Of a stretch of DNA of 64,000 nt, positions 39,040 to 47,845 are shown one piece after another. The translations under genes and the position numbers were made by a program. Position 1 is the stretch's first letter; each line of letters opens with the position of its first letter. The notes below the pieces were generated by a model, which searched no databases, had not been told where the DNA came from, and saw nothing but the letters and a program-made list of their open reading frames with translations. Origin of the DNA: Sphingobacterium thalpophilum (GTDB taxonomy: Bacteria > Bacteroidota > Bacteroidia > Sphingobacteriales > Sphingobacteriaceae); NCBI RefSeq assembly GCF_038396785.1, contig NZ_CP151087.1, forward strand, positions 2,294,001-2,358,000, written 5' to 3'.

Positions 39040-39075
39040 AGAGCGTATCCATTAGACGCCTAATCGATACGCTCT
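39040..39075 (-). terminator. Likely terminator after the aldolase gene
   Basis: AGAGCGTATC pairs with GATACGCTCT and the inner ATTAG with CTAAT, giving a 15-bp stem broken by one C-C mismatch and a 4-base loop. It lies 69 bp past the stop; the T-tract is weak. Confidence 0.6.
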
Positions 39076-39143
39076 ATAATTCGATCTATATTCAAAGCCC
39101 TGTGCTGAGATTCAACCTGATGAACTCATGTGATGCGCATTTG

Positions 39144-40217
39144 CTAAGCAATGTTTACCTCATCGCATAAATAAACATCCTGAATGGCATGTAATAATGC
39201 GACACCTTCATTCATTGGCTTTTGGAAAGCCTTACGGCCAGATATCAACCCTGTGCCACCTGCACGCTTGTTGATAACCGCAGTTTTTACAGCTTCCTGG
39301 ATATCATTCTGTCCCGAAGCTCCACCAGAATTGATCAAGCCAGCCCGACCGGCAAAGCAATTAAGCACCTGGTAGCGGCATAAATCAATAGGGTGATCGG
39401 AAGAAAGCTGTGTATACATGCGTTCATCCAGCTTTCCATAACTACTTTTCCCCATATTTAATGCTTTAAAGCCTCCGTTTAATTCGGGTAGTTTTTGCTT
39501 AATGATATCCGCTTTGATCGTTACGCCCAAATGATTGGCCTGTCCGGTAAGATCCGCTGCTAAATGATAATCTTTATCACCTACTTTAAAGGCCGAGTTG
39601 CGCAGATAACACCATAATACCGTCGCCATCCCCAAAGAATGTGCTTCTTCAAATGCTTTTGCTACTTCGATAATCTGACGGTCTGATTCCTCAGATCCAA
39701 AATAGATGGTCGCCCCTACCGCAACTGCCCCCATATTCCAGGCTTCGCGAATTGTTCCGTACAGGATCTGGTCGGCTCGATTAGGATAGGTCAATAGTTC
39801 ATTATGATTGATTTTAACCAGAAACGGAATCTTGTGTGCATACTTTCGGGCAACTGCTCCTAAAGCCCCAAAGGTAGACGCCACGGCATTGCAATTTCCT
39901 TCCAAAGCTAGCTTGACAATATTTTCCGGATCAAAATACTGAGGATTTGGCGCAAAAGAAGCTCCTGCACTGTGTTCGATTCCCTGATCTACAGGCAATA
40001 TCGAAAGATACCCGGTATTGGCTAACCGTCCCGTTCCAAAAAGTTGCCCCAAACTCCGCAAGACCTGTGGGCTACGGTCACTCGAACTATATACTTGGTC
40101 AATAAATGCTGCTTGTGGAAGATGAAGCATTGTTTTGGAAACTGCGGGTTGATCAAATTCTAACAAATAACTCGCTTCTGCGCCTAGATGTGCCTGTATT
40201 TTTTCAATGTATTGCAT
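39144..40217 (-). CDS. Class I fructose-bisphosphate aldolase (DhnA/FbaB type)
   Basis: 357 aa. It cleaves fructose-1,6-bisphosphate to triose phosphates (reverse in gluconeogenesis) through a Schiff-base lysine, without metal. [54 protein letters not shown] and [17 protein letters not shown] are hallmarks of the archaeal-type/FbaB class I family; the active lysine is probably in the VKINHN strand or the IKADIIKQ segment. It is monocistronic, flanked by serS (same strand) and rsmI (divergent). Confidence 0.92.
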   Translation of the reverse strand: MQYIEKIQAHLGAEASYLLEFDQPAVSKTMLHLPQAAFIDQVYSSSDRSPQVLRSLGQLFGTGRLANTGYLSILPVDQGIEHSAGASFAPNPQYFDPENIVKLALEGNCNAVASTFGALGAVARKYAHKIPFLVKINHNELLTYPNRADQILYGTIREAWNMGAVAVGATIYFGSEESDRQIIEVAKAFEEAHSLGMATVLWCYLRNSAFKVGDKDYHLAADLTGQANHLGVTIKADIIKQKLPELNGGFKALNMGKSSYGKLDERMYTQLSSDHPIDLCRYQVLNCFAGRAGLINSGGASGQNDIQEAVKTAVINKRAGGTGLISGRKAFQKPMNEGVALLHAIQDVYLCDEVNIA

Positions 40218-40317
40218 AATTTATTTAAAATAAAGTGATGGAGTTTACCATTATCTTTAAAATAAAACTCCAAAAAGCACAGAATGTTTTAGCGCATATT
40301 ATATAGTAAAAAAAACT

Positions 40318-40325
40318 TAACTTTG
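40318..40325 (+). promoter_or_regulatory. -7 box TAACTTTG directly before rsmI
   Basis: It matches TAnnTTTG and ends only 3 bp before the ATG at 40329. Transcription would begin at or near the start codon, so the mRNA is probably leaderless. No clear -33 TTG is seen. Confidence 0.55.
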
Positions 40326-40328
40326 ACC

Positions 40329-40994
40329 ATGTTATATTTAGTTCCAACACCTATTGGCAATCTGGAGGACATGACGTTCCGTGCGATCAATGTCCTGAAA
40401 GAAGTGGACCTCATCTTAGCAGAGGATACAAGGACCAGCGCTCCGCTTTTGAAGCATTTTGGAATCGACAAAAAAGTATTTGCGCATCATCAGCACAATG
40501 AACATAAAGCGGTAGCTGAAATCATTAAATTCTTGAAAGAAGGGCAAAACATTGCATTGATTTCAGACGCAGGGACGCCGGCGATCTCAGATCCGGGATT
40601 TTTGCTGGTGCGTGAAGCCATCAAAGAAGGGCTTGAAGTGCAGTGCTTACCAGGCGCAACAGCTTTCGTGCCAGCGCTTGTCAATTCTGGTCTTCCCAAC
40701 GACCGTTTTTGCTTTGAAGGTTTTCTCCCCGTCAAAAAAGGAAGACAAACGCGCTTAAAAGCTTTGGCGGAGGAAAAAAGAACGATGATCTTCTACGAGT
40801 CGCCACATCGTATTCTCAAAACCATAGAAGAATTTATCACCGTTTTTGGCGCAGAAAGACAAGCTTCGATATCACGTGAACTGAGCAAACTCTATGAAGA
40901 AAATGTTCGCGGAACATTAACTGATTTAAAATTACACTTTGAAAACAATCCGATTAAAGGAGAATTTGTATTTTGTGTAGCAGGATTGGAATAA
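40329..40994 (+). CDS. rsmI: 16S rRNA (cytidine1402-2'-O)-methyltransferase
   Basis: 221 aa from the ATG at 40329 (an in-frame TTG at 40323 lies inside the promoter box). It methylates the ribose of C1402 in the ribosomal decoding centre with SAM. The tetrapyrrole-methylase fold is evident: LYLVPTPIGNLEDMTFRA at the N-terminus, ILAEDTRTSAPLLKHF, and the SAM-binding loop LISDAGTPAISDPG, then PSGATA-like LPGATAFVPALVNSG and FYESPHRI. Bacteroidete proteins are shorter than E. coli RsmI, lacking its C-terminal extension. It may start an operon with the PH-SHOCT and lnt genes. Confidence 0.95.
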   Translation: MLYLVPTPIGNLEDMTFRAINVLKEVDLILAEDTRTSAPLLKHFGIDKKVFAHHQHNEHKAVAEIIKFLKEGQNIALISDAGTPAISDPGFLLVREAIKEGLEVQCLPGATAFVPALVNSGLPNDRFCFEGFLPVKKGRQTRLKALAEEKRTMIFYESPHRILKTIEEFITVFGAERQASISRELSKLYEENVRGTLTDLKLHFENNPIKGEFVFCVAGLE

Positions 40995-41030
40995 ATTTTG
41001 ACAATCTTTAGGTATTAAAAAGTATTTGAC

Positions 41031-41738
41031 ATGAACATGGAACAATTTGCACAGGACGGGCAGGACATAAAAATCATTGAAAAATTGGTTACTAAAGTCC
41101 AAGATATGCTTACTCCAGGGGAAAAAATAGATTATATTGCAGTTCAAAAGAAACCTGCAGTTACTATTTTACCAGATAGTATCACCATCAGTAATAAGCG
41201 CATATTTATGTGCGAATTTACTAAACTGGGTCTGGCTACTGATTTTGAAATCTTCGGTTGGCAAGATATCAAGGATATTGCCTTTAAGGAAGAAATATTC
41301 GGTTCAAAAGTTACGGTTATACCATTTACTGGCGAGAACTTAAGCATAGACTATATCCCTAAAGTTCAGGCTAGGAAATTGTATCAATATATTAAAGCCG
41401 CCCTTGAAAACTATAAAAAAGCGGAATTGGCGGCCGAAAAAGAAAAAATAGTCATTGCTCCAACAGTTGCAAAGGAAGTGATTATCGAACGGCCAGAAAA
41501 TAATACACCGGTTCAGCCAGCAGTTACAGCGCCGGCGGCACCTCAAGCTGTTGTATCCGCACCAGTAACTTCGCCAGCGCCAACGGTATCAAACATCCCG
41601 CCCGCTCCACCCGTTAAAGAAGAGGAAGATGATGAAATTACCTTAAAGCTCAAAAAATTAAAAACACTCTTCGACAAACAATTGATTACCCAAGAGGAAT
41701 ACGAGAGTAAAAAGAGAGAAGTTTTATCCAGTTTATAA
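41031..41738 (+). CDS. PH-like domain plus SHOCT domain protein
   Basis: 235 aa. Residues ~20-125 form a bacterial PH-like domain (MLTPGEKIDYIAVQKKP, ITISNKRIFMCEF, DFEIFGWQDIKDIAFKEEIFGSKVTVIPF). A charged helix (~125-145) and an Ala/Pro-rich linker (~155-195) follow. The C-terminal ~32 residues are a SHOCT motif: LKLKKLKTLFDKQLITQEEYESKKREVL. SHOCT domains are thought to mediate oligomerisation or nucleic-acid contact; PH-like domains may bind membranes or proteins. The biological role is unknown. It sits 36 bp after rsmI and 23 bp before lnt, so it is probably cotranscribed. Confidence 0.8.
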   Translation: MNMEQFAQDGQDIKIIEKLVTKVQDMLTPGEKIDYIAVQKKPAVTILPDSITISNKRIFMCEFTKLGLATDFEIFGWQDIKDIAFKEEIFGSKVTVIPFTGENLSIDYIPKVQARKLYQYIKAALENYKKAELAAEKEKIVIAPTVAKEVIIERPENNTPVQPAVTAPAAPQAVVSAPVTSPAPTVSNIPPAPPVKEEEDDEITLKLKKLKTLFDKQLITQEEYESKKREVLSSL

Positions 41739-41761
41739 TCATAAATGGGAGAAAATATAGC

Positions 41762-43390
41762 GTGAAAAACAACTATTTACTGGCACTTTTAAGTGCCTTT
41801 TTATTGTGGTTGGGCTGGCCTCCAATCCCCTATTCCAGTCCCTTATTATTTATTGGGTTTGTGCCTTTGCTGATTGCTGTAGAAAACATTATCCGCAGTG
41901 AAACACTCCAAAGAAAAGGCCGTAAAGTATTTCTTACAGCGGGACTCACGGCTGTTGTTTGGAACACGGCTTCTATTTACTGGGTATACAACTCCATTTC
42001 AGCGGTTATGCCGCCTTTTGCAGCTGTTGTCATCAGTCTGATACCTTTTTGTCTTGGCGCCGCTTTAATGGCGCTGGCTTTCAGGTTATATGGGCAATTA
42101 CGACGCAAAACGAACATCCTGTTATCCCTTTTCGGATTAATGGGATTCTGGATAAGCTATGAATTTTTACACGAATCCTGGGATTTAGCCTTCCCGTGGA
42201 TGACTTTAGGCAATGGTTTCGCAAGTTTCCACCAATTGATCCAATGGTACGACATCACAGGGGTCTATGGCGGAACAATATGGATCTGGCTGGTCAATAT
42301 CTTGGTATTTACACTTTACCTCAATGGAAAAGGACTTTATCCGATCAAACGTAAGATTATTCCTATTGCCTCTTTGGCGACTATATTGTTGGTTCCCAGC
42401 GCCTACTCGCTGCTTCGTTACTTCAACTACGAAGAACATCAGAATCCTGCACAGATTGTTGTTGTTCAACCGAATATTGACCCTTATATTAAATTCAATT
42501 TAAGTCCGGAGGAACAATTAAACACCTTATTCGCCTTATCAAATTCAGTCGCCAAACCCAATACGGAATTTTTCATCTGGCCTGAAACTGCACTTTCACA
42601 GAACGGCGATTTTGACGAGGAAAACTTTAGGGAAACCTATTCTTACCAGCGCATTTTAAAATTTTTAGATCAATATAAAAATGGTAATGTACTTTCAGGT
42701 ATTGAAAGCTATCAGTTGTACAACTATGCAAAAACACCTACTGCGCGTGAAATAGCTCCCAATGTATACCAGGATAATTTCAACGCTGCGACATTGATCG
42801 ATTATTCCTCCAAACTTCAGTTTTACCATAAGTCTAAACTCGTTCCGGGCGTAGAGCAAATGCCTTTTGGCGCAGCGATGAATTTCCTGAAACCTTTATT
42901 TAAAGCATTCGGCGGTACGACAGGTGGTTACGGAAAACAGGCCGAACCTTCGGTATTCTATGCCCAGAGCGGTATTGGTGCCGCACCCGTAATCTGTTAT
43001 GAATCCATTTGGGGCAATTATGTTTCCCAATATGTCAAAAAAGGCGCTCAGTTTATTGCTATCATCACCAACGATGGCTGGTGGGGCAATACTTCGGGTA
43101 AAGACCAGCATTTACAGTATGCAAAACTGCGTGCGATTGAAAACAGACGTTGGGTGGCCCGATCGGCAAATACGGGGATTTCAGGCTTTATCAACCAACG
43201 CGGCGATATTGTACAACAGACTAAATGGTGGCAGCCTGCAGCCCTAAATCAGGAAATTAATTTAAATGAAGAAATTACTTTCTACACGCGAGCAGGTGAT
43301 ATTGCTGCCTATTTGGGTTTGGTGCTCGCAATGGGAGGACTTGTGATACTCATCGTGGTCCGACGAAAAAAAGAACTTATAGGAAAATAA
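41762..43390 (+). CDS. lnt: Apolipoprotein N-acyltransferase
   Basis: 542 aa from a GTG start at 41762 (no in-frame ATG nearby; the hydrophobic N-terminus follows directly). It adds the third acyl chain to lipoproteins in the inner membrane. Six or so N-terminal helices (1-220) precede a periplasmic nitrilase domain with the Glu-Lys-Cys triad: Glu275 in FIWPETALS, Lys357 in FYHKSKLVPG, Cys412 in APVICYESIWG. A final membrane helix (GDIAAYLGLVLAMGGLVILIVV) closes it. This fits the many lipoproteins encoded in the window. Confidence 0.96.
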   Translation: MKNNYLLALLSAFLLWLGWPPIPYSSPLLFIGFVPLLIAVENIIRSETLQRKGRKVFLTAGLTAVVWNTASIYWVYNSISAVMPPFAAVVISLIPFCLGAALMALAFRLYGQLRRKTNILLSLFGLMGFWISYEFLHESWDLAFPWMTLGNGFASFHQLIQWYDITGVYGGTIWIWLVNILVFTLYLNGKGLYPIKRKIIPIASLATILLVPSAYSLLRYFNYEEHQNPAQIVVVQPNIDPYIKFNLSPEEQLNTLFALSNSVAKPNTEFFIWPETALSQNGDFDEENFRETYSYQRILKFLDQYKNGNVLSGIESYQLYNYAKTPTAREIAPNVYQDNFNAATLIDYSSKLQFYHKSKLVPGVEQMPFGAAMNFLKPLFKAFGGTTGGYGKQAEPSVFYAQSGIGAAPVICYESIWGNYVSQYVKKGAQFIAIITNDGWWGNTSGKDQHLQYAKLRAIENRRWVARSANTGISGFINQRGDIVQQTKWWQPAALNQEINLNEEITFYTRAGDIAAYLGLVLAMGGLVILIVVRRKKELIGK

Positions 43391-43439
43391 AATGATAAAA
43401 ATAAGTCATTTAATACCTTTAATTTACTTTGGAGATTTG

Positions 43440-43447
43440 TAATTTTG
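43440..43447 (+). promoter_or_regulatory. -7 box TAATTTTG before the cysteine desulfurase gene
   Basis: Matches TAnnTTTG and ends 4 bp before the ATG at 43452, again suggesting a leaderless or nearly leaderless transcript. Confidence 0.5.
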
Positions 43448-43451
43448 CAGC

Positions 43452-44588
43452 ATGCAAGTATATTTTGATAATGCAGCGACTACAGCCTTAGATCCTGAAG
43501 TAATAAAAGTAATGGTGGATGTGATGAACAATAACTTTGGAAATCCATCTTCTATCCATAGTCACGGACGACAAGTAAAAACAATTGTAGAAAAAGCACG
43601 TAAAACGATTGCCAATCTACTTCATGTATCTCCAGCAGAGATCTTCTTCACATCGGGTGGAACCGAGGCCGACAATATGGCCATCGTTAGGTCAATCGCC
43701 GACTTTGGGATAACCCATGCCATCACCTCCCCTATTGAGCACCATGCCGTATTACATACCTTAGAAGAACTTGAAAAAGCCGGTAAGGTGCACCTCGACT
43801 TATTGGAAGTTGACGAAAAAGGTAATTTAAATCTCACCCAGCTGGAAGAACTTTTAAGTACCAATCCGCGTACGTTTGTTTCCATTATGCATGCCAATAA
43901 TGAGATCGGAAATCTCAACGATATTCAACGTATCTCCGAGTTATGCCAAAAGTATAATGCGATATTCCATTCGGACACGGTACAGACCATGGGGCATTAT
44001 CCACATGACCTTGGTAACCTTAAAATAGATTTTATAACAGGGGCTGCCCATAAATTCCATGGCCCAAAAGGGGTGGGTTTTCTTTACATCAATGCGAATA
44101 ACAAGATTAAACCGTTAATCTATGGTGGAGCACAAGAGCGCAACATGCGTGGTGGAACAGAAAATGTCTATGGAATCGCGGGGCTTGCCAAAGCTTTAGA
44201 ACTTGCCTATGAGCACATGGAAGAACACCACGCTTATATTCAAGGGCTCAAATCTTATATGATCGACGAGTTGCAGAAAGCAATCCCCGAGATTGATTTT
44301 AATGGTGTTATTGAACCAGAAAAATCACTGTATACCGTACTAAATGTTTCTTTCCCATGTAGTGACCTTGCTGACATGCTTTTATTCAACCTGGATATTG
44401 CAGGGATCTCTTGTTCTGGTGGCAGTGCCTGCAGCTCAGGAACAGACATCGGATCGCATGTATTGGGTGCAATCAAATCAAGCTCGGAGCGTCCTTCGGT
44501 TCGTTTTTCATTCTGCAAGCATAATACAAAGGAAGAAGTCGATTTTGTGGTAGCAACCTTGAAAGAACTTTGTACAAAGAACAAATAA
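43452..44588 (+). CDS. Cysteine desulfurase (NifS/IscS class)
   Basis: 378 aa, PLP-dependent. It removes sulfur from cysteine for Fe-S cluster and thio-tRNA synthesis. MQVYFDNAATTALDPEV starts the class V aminotransferase fold; the PLP lysine is Lys201 in GAAHKFHGPKG; the catalytic cysteine is in the loop SGGSACSSGTD. The extended Cys loop is of group I (IscS/NifS) type. It stands alone: no iscU, hesB or sufBCD genes are adjacent. MtaB (57425), which needs Fe-S clusters, is elsewhere in the window. Confidence 0.94.
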   Translation: MQVYFDNAATTALDPEVIKVMVDVMNNNFGNPSSIHSHGRQVKTIVEKARKTIANLLHVSPAEIFFTSGGTEADNMAIVRSIADFGITHAITSPIEHHAVLHTLEELEKAGKVHLDLLEVDEKGNLNLTQLEELLSTNPRTFVSIMHANNEIGNLNDIQRISELCQKYNAIFHSDTVQTMGHYPHDLGNLKIDFITGAAHKFHGPKGVGFLYINANNKIKPLIYGGAQERNMRGGTENVYGIAGLAKALELAYEHMEEHHAYIQGLKSYMIDELQKAIPEIDFNGVIEPEKSLYTVLNVSFPCSDLADMLLFNLDIAGISCSGGSACSSGTDIGSHVLGAIKSSSERPSVRFSFCKHNTKEEVDFVVATLKELCTKNK

Positions 44589-44694
44589 CATTTCCAGATA
44601 TAGCTTCAAGGATGACCCGCAAGTGAAGAAAAAAATCTCAAGCTTGTAGCAATAAGAACTTATTCGATAGCCGAAAACAGCTATACATCCAAAA

Positions 44695-44734
44695 ACATAA
44701 AAAAGCCGAAAGTATACTTTCGGCTTTTTTATGT
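44695..44734. terminator. 40-bp perfect palindrome, bidirectional terminator
   Basis: ACATAAAAAAGCCGAAAGTA is followed immediately by its exact reverse complement. The stem has a GCCGAAAG core with flanking A and T tracts, so it serves both the desulfurase (plus) and the NlpE-like gene (minus). Confidence 0.9.
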
Positions 44735-44759
44735 GTTAATATAGCCCTTAGGCTATATA

Positions 44760-45179
44760 TCAATTTTTTGTCAAGACATAATATTTGGAAATATCACCCG
44801 TAATATCATTTCCGGAAAGATCCAGCTGGCTGAGTATCCGATTTCCTAATTTGAACTTATAGTCGACGCCGTCCAATGTAATGATGTTGCCATCCAATTT
44901 CCATTTTCCTTCACGCATAAACACATCATCACTTTTATTAAGGTATTTAGATGAATATTGGTAGGTGTTGTCTGCATGCAATGAAATAAGCGTTTCTATA
45001 CCATCACAATCCGCACAAGGCATGACACCTCTATATTCACCAATCACTACTTCCGCCTTATCCCTACCTTTTAGGTCTTGTAAATTATCTTTATAGACCG
45101 CAACACTTTGTTTGGGATTATCACATCCCACCATTCCAATTGTCAATAACAAACCCACAATCCAAATATACCTTTTCAT
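44760..45179 (-). CDS. NlpE-like lipoprotein
   Basis: 139 aa. Lipobox GMVGC, then the NlpE_N-type domain: YRGVMPCADCDGIETLISLHADNTYQYSSKYL, with the conserved CxxC (PCADC), then REGKWKLDGNIITLDG and a beta strand pair. In E. coli NlpE senses copper stress and lipoprotein trafficking; many bacteroidete members carry only this N-terminal domain. It has no neighbour in operon. Confidence 0.9.
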   Translation of the reverse strand: MKRYIWIVGLLLTIGMVGCDNPKQSVAVYKDNLQDLKGRDKAEVVIGEYRGVMPCADCDGIETLISLHADNTYQYSSKYLNKSDDVFMREGKWKLDGNIITLDGVDYKFKLGNRILSQLDLSGNDITGDISKYYVLTKN

Positions 45180-45263
45180 CTCATTCCAAATTCAAAAAAA
45201 TCAGCATCTAACAGTTACACCAATAAATTCATAACAAATTAAATACCAAAAATTTAGAAAAGA

Positions 45264-45596
45264 TTAAAAATCATCTTCATCATCGTCTGTCAAGAATGAC
45301 AATGCACCTTGTAACTCGCCCAAAGCATGGAAATTACGCGTCTTGCGAGCGATCTCAATCCCGGATCTATAGGTATTAATCGCGTACTCCTGTCTATTCA
45401 ATTTTTCGTACAATTTACCCAAATGATAATACGTTCCTATATAATCTGGATTCGTATGTACTAAATTCTCAAATCTTACCATGGCCTCTTGTTCATCTTC
45501 CTGCTTGAGATATTCAGCTGCAATCGCATATTTTAAAAATGGATCTTCAGGGCTCTCTTTCAAAAATTCATTCAGTTGATCCAATCGTGTCGACAT
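45264..45596 (-). CDS. Tetratricopeptide-repeat protein
   Basis: 110 aa with about two and a half TPR units: DPFLKYAIAAEYLKQEDEQEAMVRFENLVHTNPDYIGTYYHLGKLYEKLNRQEYAINTYRSGIEIARK (two canonical W/Y-L-G-Y-A-F-A-P patterns). No signal peptide, so cytoplasmic. It ends in an acidic DDDEDDF tail. Such short TPR proteins act as protein-protein adaptors; the partner is unknown. Confidence 0.85.
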   Translation of the reverse strand: MSTRLDQLNEFLKESPEDPFLKYAIAAEYLKQEDEQEAMVRFENLVHTNPDYIGTYYHLGKLYEKLNRQEYAINTYRSGIEIARKTRNFHALGELQGALSFLTDDDEDDF

Positions 45597-45997
45597 ATCT
45601 TTTTTATTTCAAACTTAGACAAATTGCATATTATATGCAATTTAATTGTATATCCACTAAAACAATTCCTTGTCTCTCCATATCACACGAAAGGTTTTTA
45701 TAAACAGGGACCCCGAATGAGCTGCGATGTTATATAAAATTACTATGCTAGCATATAAAATGACAATTTACTGACGTAATAAATCTATTGTCAAGAACCG
45801 GCTATTTAAAATAAAAAATTACAAAAATGACAATAAAACACATCAATATTATATCACATCAAAAAAAATAAAAGAAAAAAACTAGTAAAATTACAAATTC
45901 ATCAAAATCTCAAGACAACTTTTTAACAGCATTTAAAACGCCTTAGCACTTTTTAATTGAAAGAAAATATGGTAAGTTTGAGTAAAACCAATCGTAT
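45597..45997. other. AT-rich intergenic region before etfB
   Basis: 401 bp without an ORF, between the divergent TPR gene and etfB. It holds a TAAGTTTG -7-type box at 45973-45980, 17 bp before the etfB ATG; no TTG at the expected distance. No other element seen. Confidence 0.55.
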
Positions 45998-46735
45998 ATG
46001 AAAATATTAGTTTGTATAAGTAATGTCCCTGACACTACATCCAAAATCACTTTTACAAATGATAACACTGCATTTAATACAGCTGGTGTACAATTCATTA
46101 TAAACCCTTATGATGAAATTGCTTTATCCAAAGCAGTTGAGTTGGCCGAAGGTGGAAAAGGAACCGTAACTGTCATCAATGTGGGCGATGCATCTACTGA
46201 TGCAACCATTCGAAAAGCATTGGCAATTGGTGCAGACAATGCTGTACGGATTAACGCCGTTCCGCGCGATGCTTGGTTTGTTGCTAATCAGATAGCAAAG
46301 TATGCCAAAGACAATGCATTTGACTTAATTTTAACTGGCCGCGAATCCATCGACTATAACGGTGCTCAAGTGGGGGCAATCGTAGGAGAACTGCTGCATA
46401 TCCCTTCTGTTTCCATTGCCAAAAAAGTTGATATTGCGGGCGACGCAGTCACAGTTGAGCGCGAGATTGAAGGTGGAAAAGAAGTATTGACAGCAAAGCT
46501 GCCAATCGTCATTGGTACAGCAGAAGGTGTTGCCGAGCCAAAAATACCTAATATGCGTGGTATTATGAGTGCGCGGACCAAACCATTGGATGTGCTCGAA
46601 CCTTCCACTATAGACGTTCTTGAACACATTGTCAGCTATGAGACACCAGCTCCGCGCGGTACGGTCAAACTTGTTGACGCTGCCGAGGTAGAAAAATTAG
46701 TTTCTCTTCTTCACGACGAAGCTAAAGTTATTTAA
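45998..46735 (+). CDS. etfB: Electron transfer flavoprotein, beta subunit
   Basis: 245 aa. MKILVCISNVPDTTSKITFT and INPYDEIALSKAVELAE are the standard ETF-beta start; LILTGRESIDYNGAQVGAIVGELL and the nucleotide-binding loop region follow. With EtfA it carries electrons from acyl-CoA dehydrogenases to the respiratory chain, binding AMP in the beta subunit. It is followed by etfA with 20 bp between them. Confidence 0.96.
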   Translation: MKILVCISNVPDTTSKITFTNDNTAFNTAGVQFIINPYDEIALSKAVELAEGGKGTVTVINVGDASTDATIRKALAIGADNAVRINAVPRDAWFVANQIAKYAKDNAFDLILTGRESIDYNGAQVGAIVGELLHIPSVSIAKKVDIAGDAVTVEREIEGGKEVLTAKLPIVIGTAEGVAEPKIPNMRGIMSARTKPLDVLEPSTIDVLEHIVSYETPAPRGTVKLVDAAEVEKLVSLLHDEAKVI

Positions 46736-46755
46736 TCTTTAAACGCTAAAACACC

Positions 46756-47730
46756 ATGTCTATACTCGTATACGTAGAAAATACCGATGGAAAATTCAAA
46801 AAATCTGCTTTTGAAGTTGTTTCTTATGCAAAATCCATCGCCGATAACATGCAGACTGATCTTGTTGCGATTTCAATTGGAAATGTCGCCGGAGACGAAC
46901 TTGCTGGCTTGGGCAAGTACGGTGCTTCCAAAGTATTAAATGTCGACAATGAGCGACTAGCTTCTTTTGTAAACCAAGCGTATGCAAGCATCATTGCTGA
47001 AGCCGTAAAGAGTACCGGCTCAAAAATACTTGTGCTGTCCAACTCTTTCTCGGGCAAAGGACTCGCTCCACGTATTGCAGCCAAATTAGAGGCTGGTCTG
47101 GCCGATGGCGCACTCGAATTGCCGAAAATCAATGGCGACAAACTGACTGTCAAAAAAACAGCGTTCTCCAATAAAGCGTTCGCTACGCTCGAACTATCCT
47201 CGGATATAAAGGTCATCGCACTAAGCCCGAATGCATATGAAACAAAAGAGACCGGTGGTAGCGCAACTGTCGAAACTTTTGCTCCCAATATTGACCAAAC
47301 AGATTTTACAACGATGGTCAAAGAGATTGTTCGAGCAACAGACAAAGTTTCCCTGCCCGAAGCTGAAATCGTCGTCTCCGCAGGCCGTGGTTTAAAAGGC
47401 CCCGAAAACTGGGGTATGGTGGAAGAACTTGCAGACGTCCTTGGTGCAGCTACAGCATGTTCAAAACCCGTATCTGATGCAGGCTGGCGCCCGCATTCGG
47501 AGCACGTAGGCCAAACAGGTATTGTTGTTAGCCCCAATCTCTACATTGCTATCGGTATCTCCGGAGCAATACAGCATTTGGCCGGAGTAAGCTCTTCTAA
47601 AACAATCGTTGTCATCAATAAAGATCCAGAAGCGCCCTTTTTCAAAGTGGCCGATTATGGAATTGTAGGCGATGCTTTCGACGTCGTTCCGAAATTAACG
47701 CAGGCATTGAAGGCTTACAAAGGTATTTAA
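46756..47730 (+). CDS. etfA: Electron transfer flavoprotein, alpha subunit
   Basis: 324 aa. The C-terminal FAD-binding domain is clear: SAGRGLKGPENWGMVEELADVLGAATACSKPVSDAGWRP, HVGQTGIVVSPNLYIAIGISGAIQH, and INKDPEAPFFKVADYGIVGD. It makes a heterodimer with EtfB from the same operon. A hairpin terminator follows at 47750-47779. Confidence 0.96.
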   Translation: MSILVYVENTDGKFKKSAFEVVSYAKSIADNMQTDLVAISIGNVAGDELAGLGKYGASKVLNVDNERLASFVNQAYASIIAEAVKSTGSKILVLSNSFSGKGLAPRIAAKLEAGLADGALELPKINGDKLTVKKTAFSNKAFATLELSSDIKVIALSPNAYETKETGGSATVETFAPNIDQTDFTTMVKEIVRATDKVSLPEAEIVVSAGRGLKGPENWGMVEELADVLGAATACSKPVSDAGWRPHSEHVGQTGIVVSPNLYIAIGISGAIQHLAGVSSSKTIVVINKDPEAPFFKVADYGIVGDAFDVVPKLTQALKAYKGI

Positions 47731-47749
47731 AGCTTTCTTCCGATATATT

Positions 47750-47779
47750 CTCCCCATTTATCCAAAATGAATGGGGAGT
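47750..47779 (+). terminator. Terminator after etfBA
   Basis: CTCCCCATT pairs with AATGGGGAG around an 11- to 12-base loop, followed by TTTTTAG. Confidence 0.85.
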
Positions 47780-47794
47780 TTTTAGTTGTTATAA

Positions 47795-47825
47795 TTGCAT
47801 ATAAAAGCAAATTTATCTAAGTTTG
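47795..47825 (+). promoter_or_regulatory. Promoter of the bifunctional nuclease gene (TTG-N20-TAAGTTTG)
   Basis: TTG at 47795-47797, 20 bp spacing, TAAGTTTG at 47818-47825, then 20 bp to the ATG at 47846. The 19 bases 47807-47825 are identical to the serS promoter core. Confidence 0.75.
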
Positions 47826-47845
47826 TAGACCGCTTTGGAATTAAA

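Noticed and set aside
46824-47537. 237-codon minus-strand ORF opposite etfA
   Set aside because: Ser/Ala/Pro-rich mirror frame of a well-supported EtfA; common in genes with this codon use.
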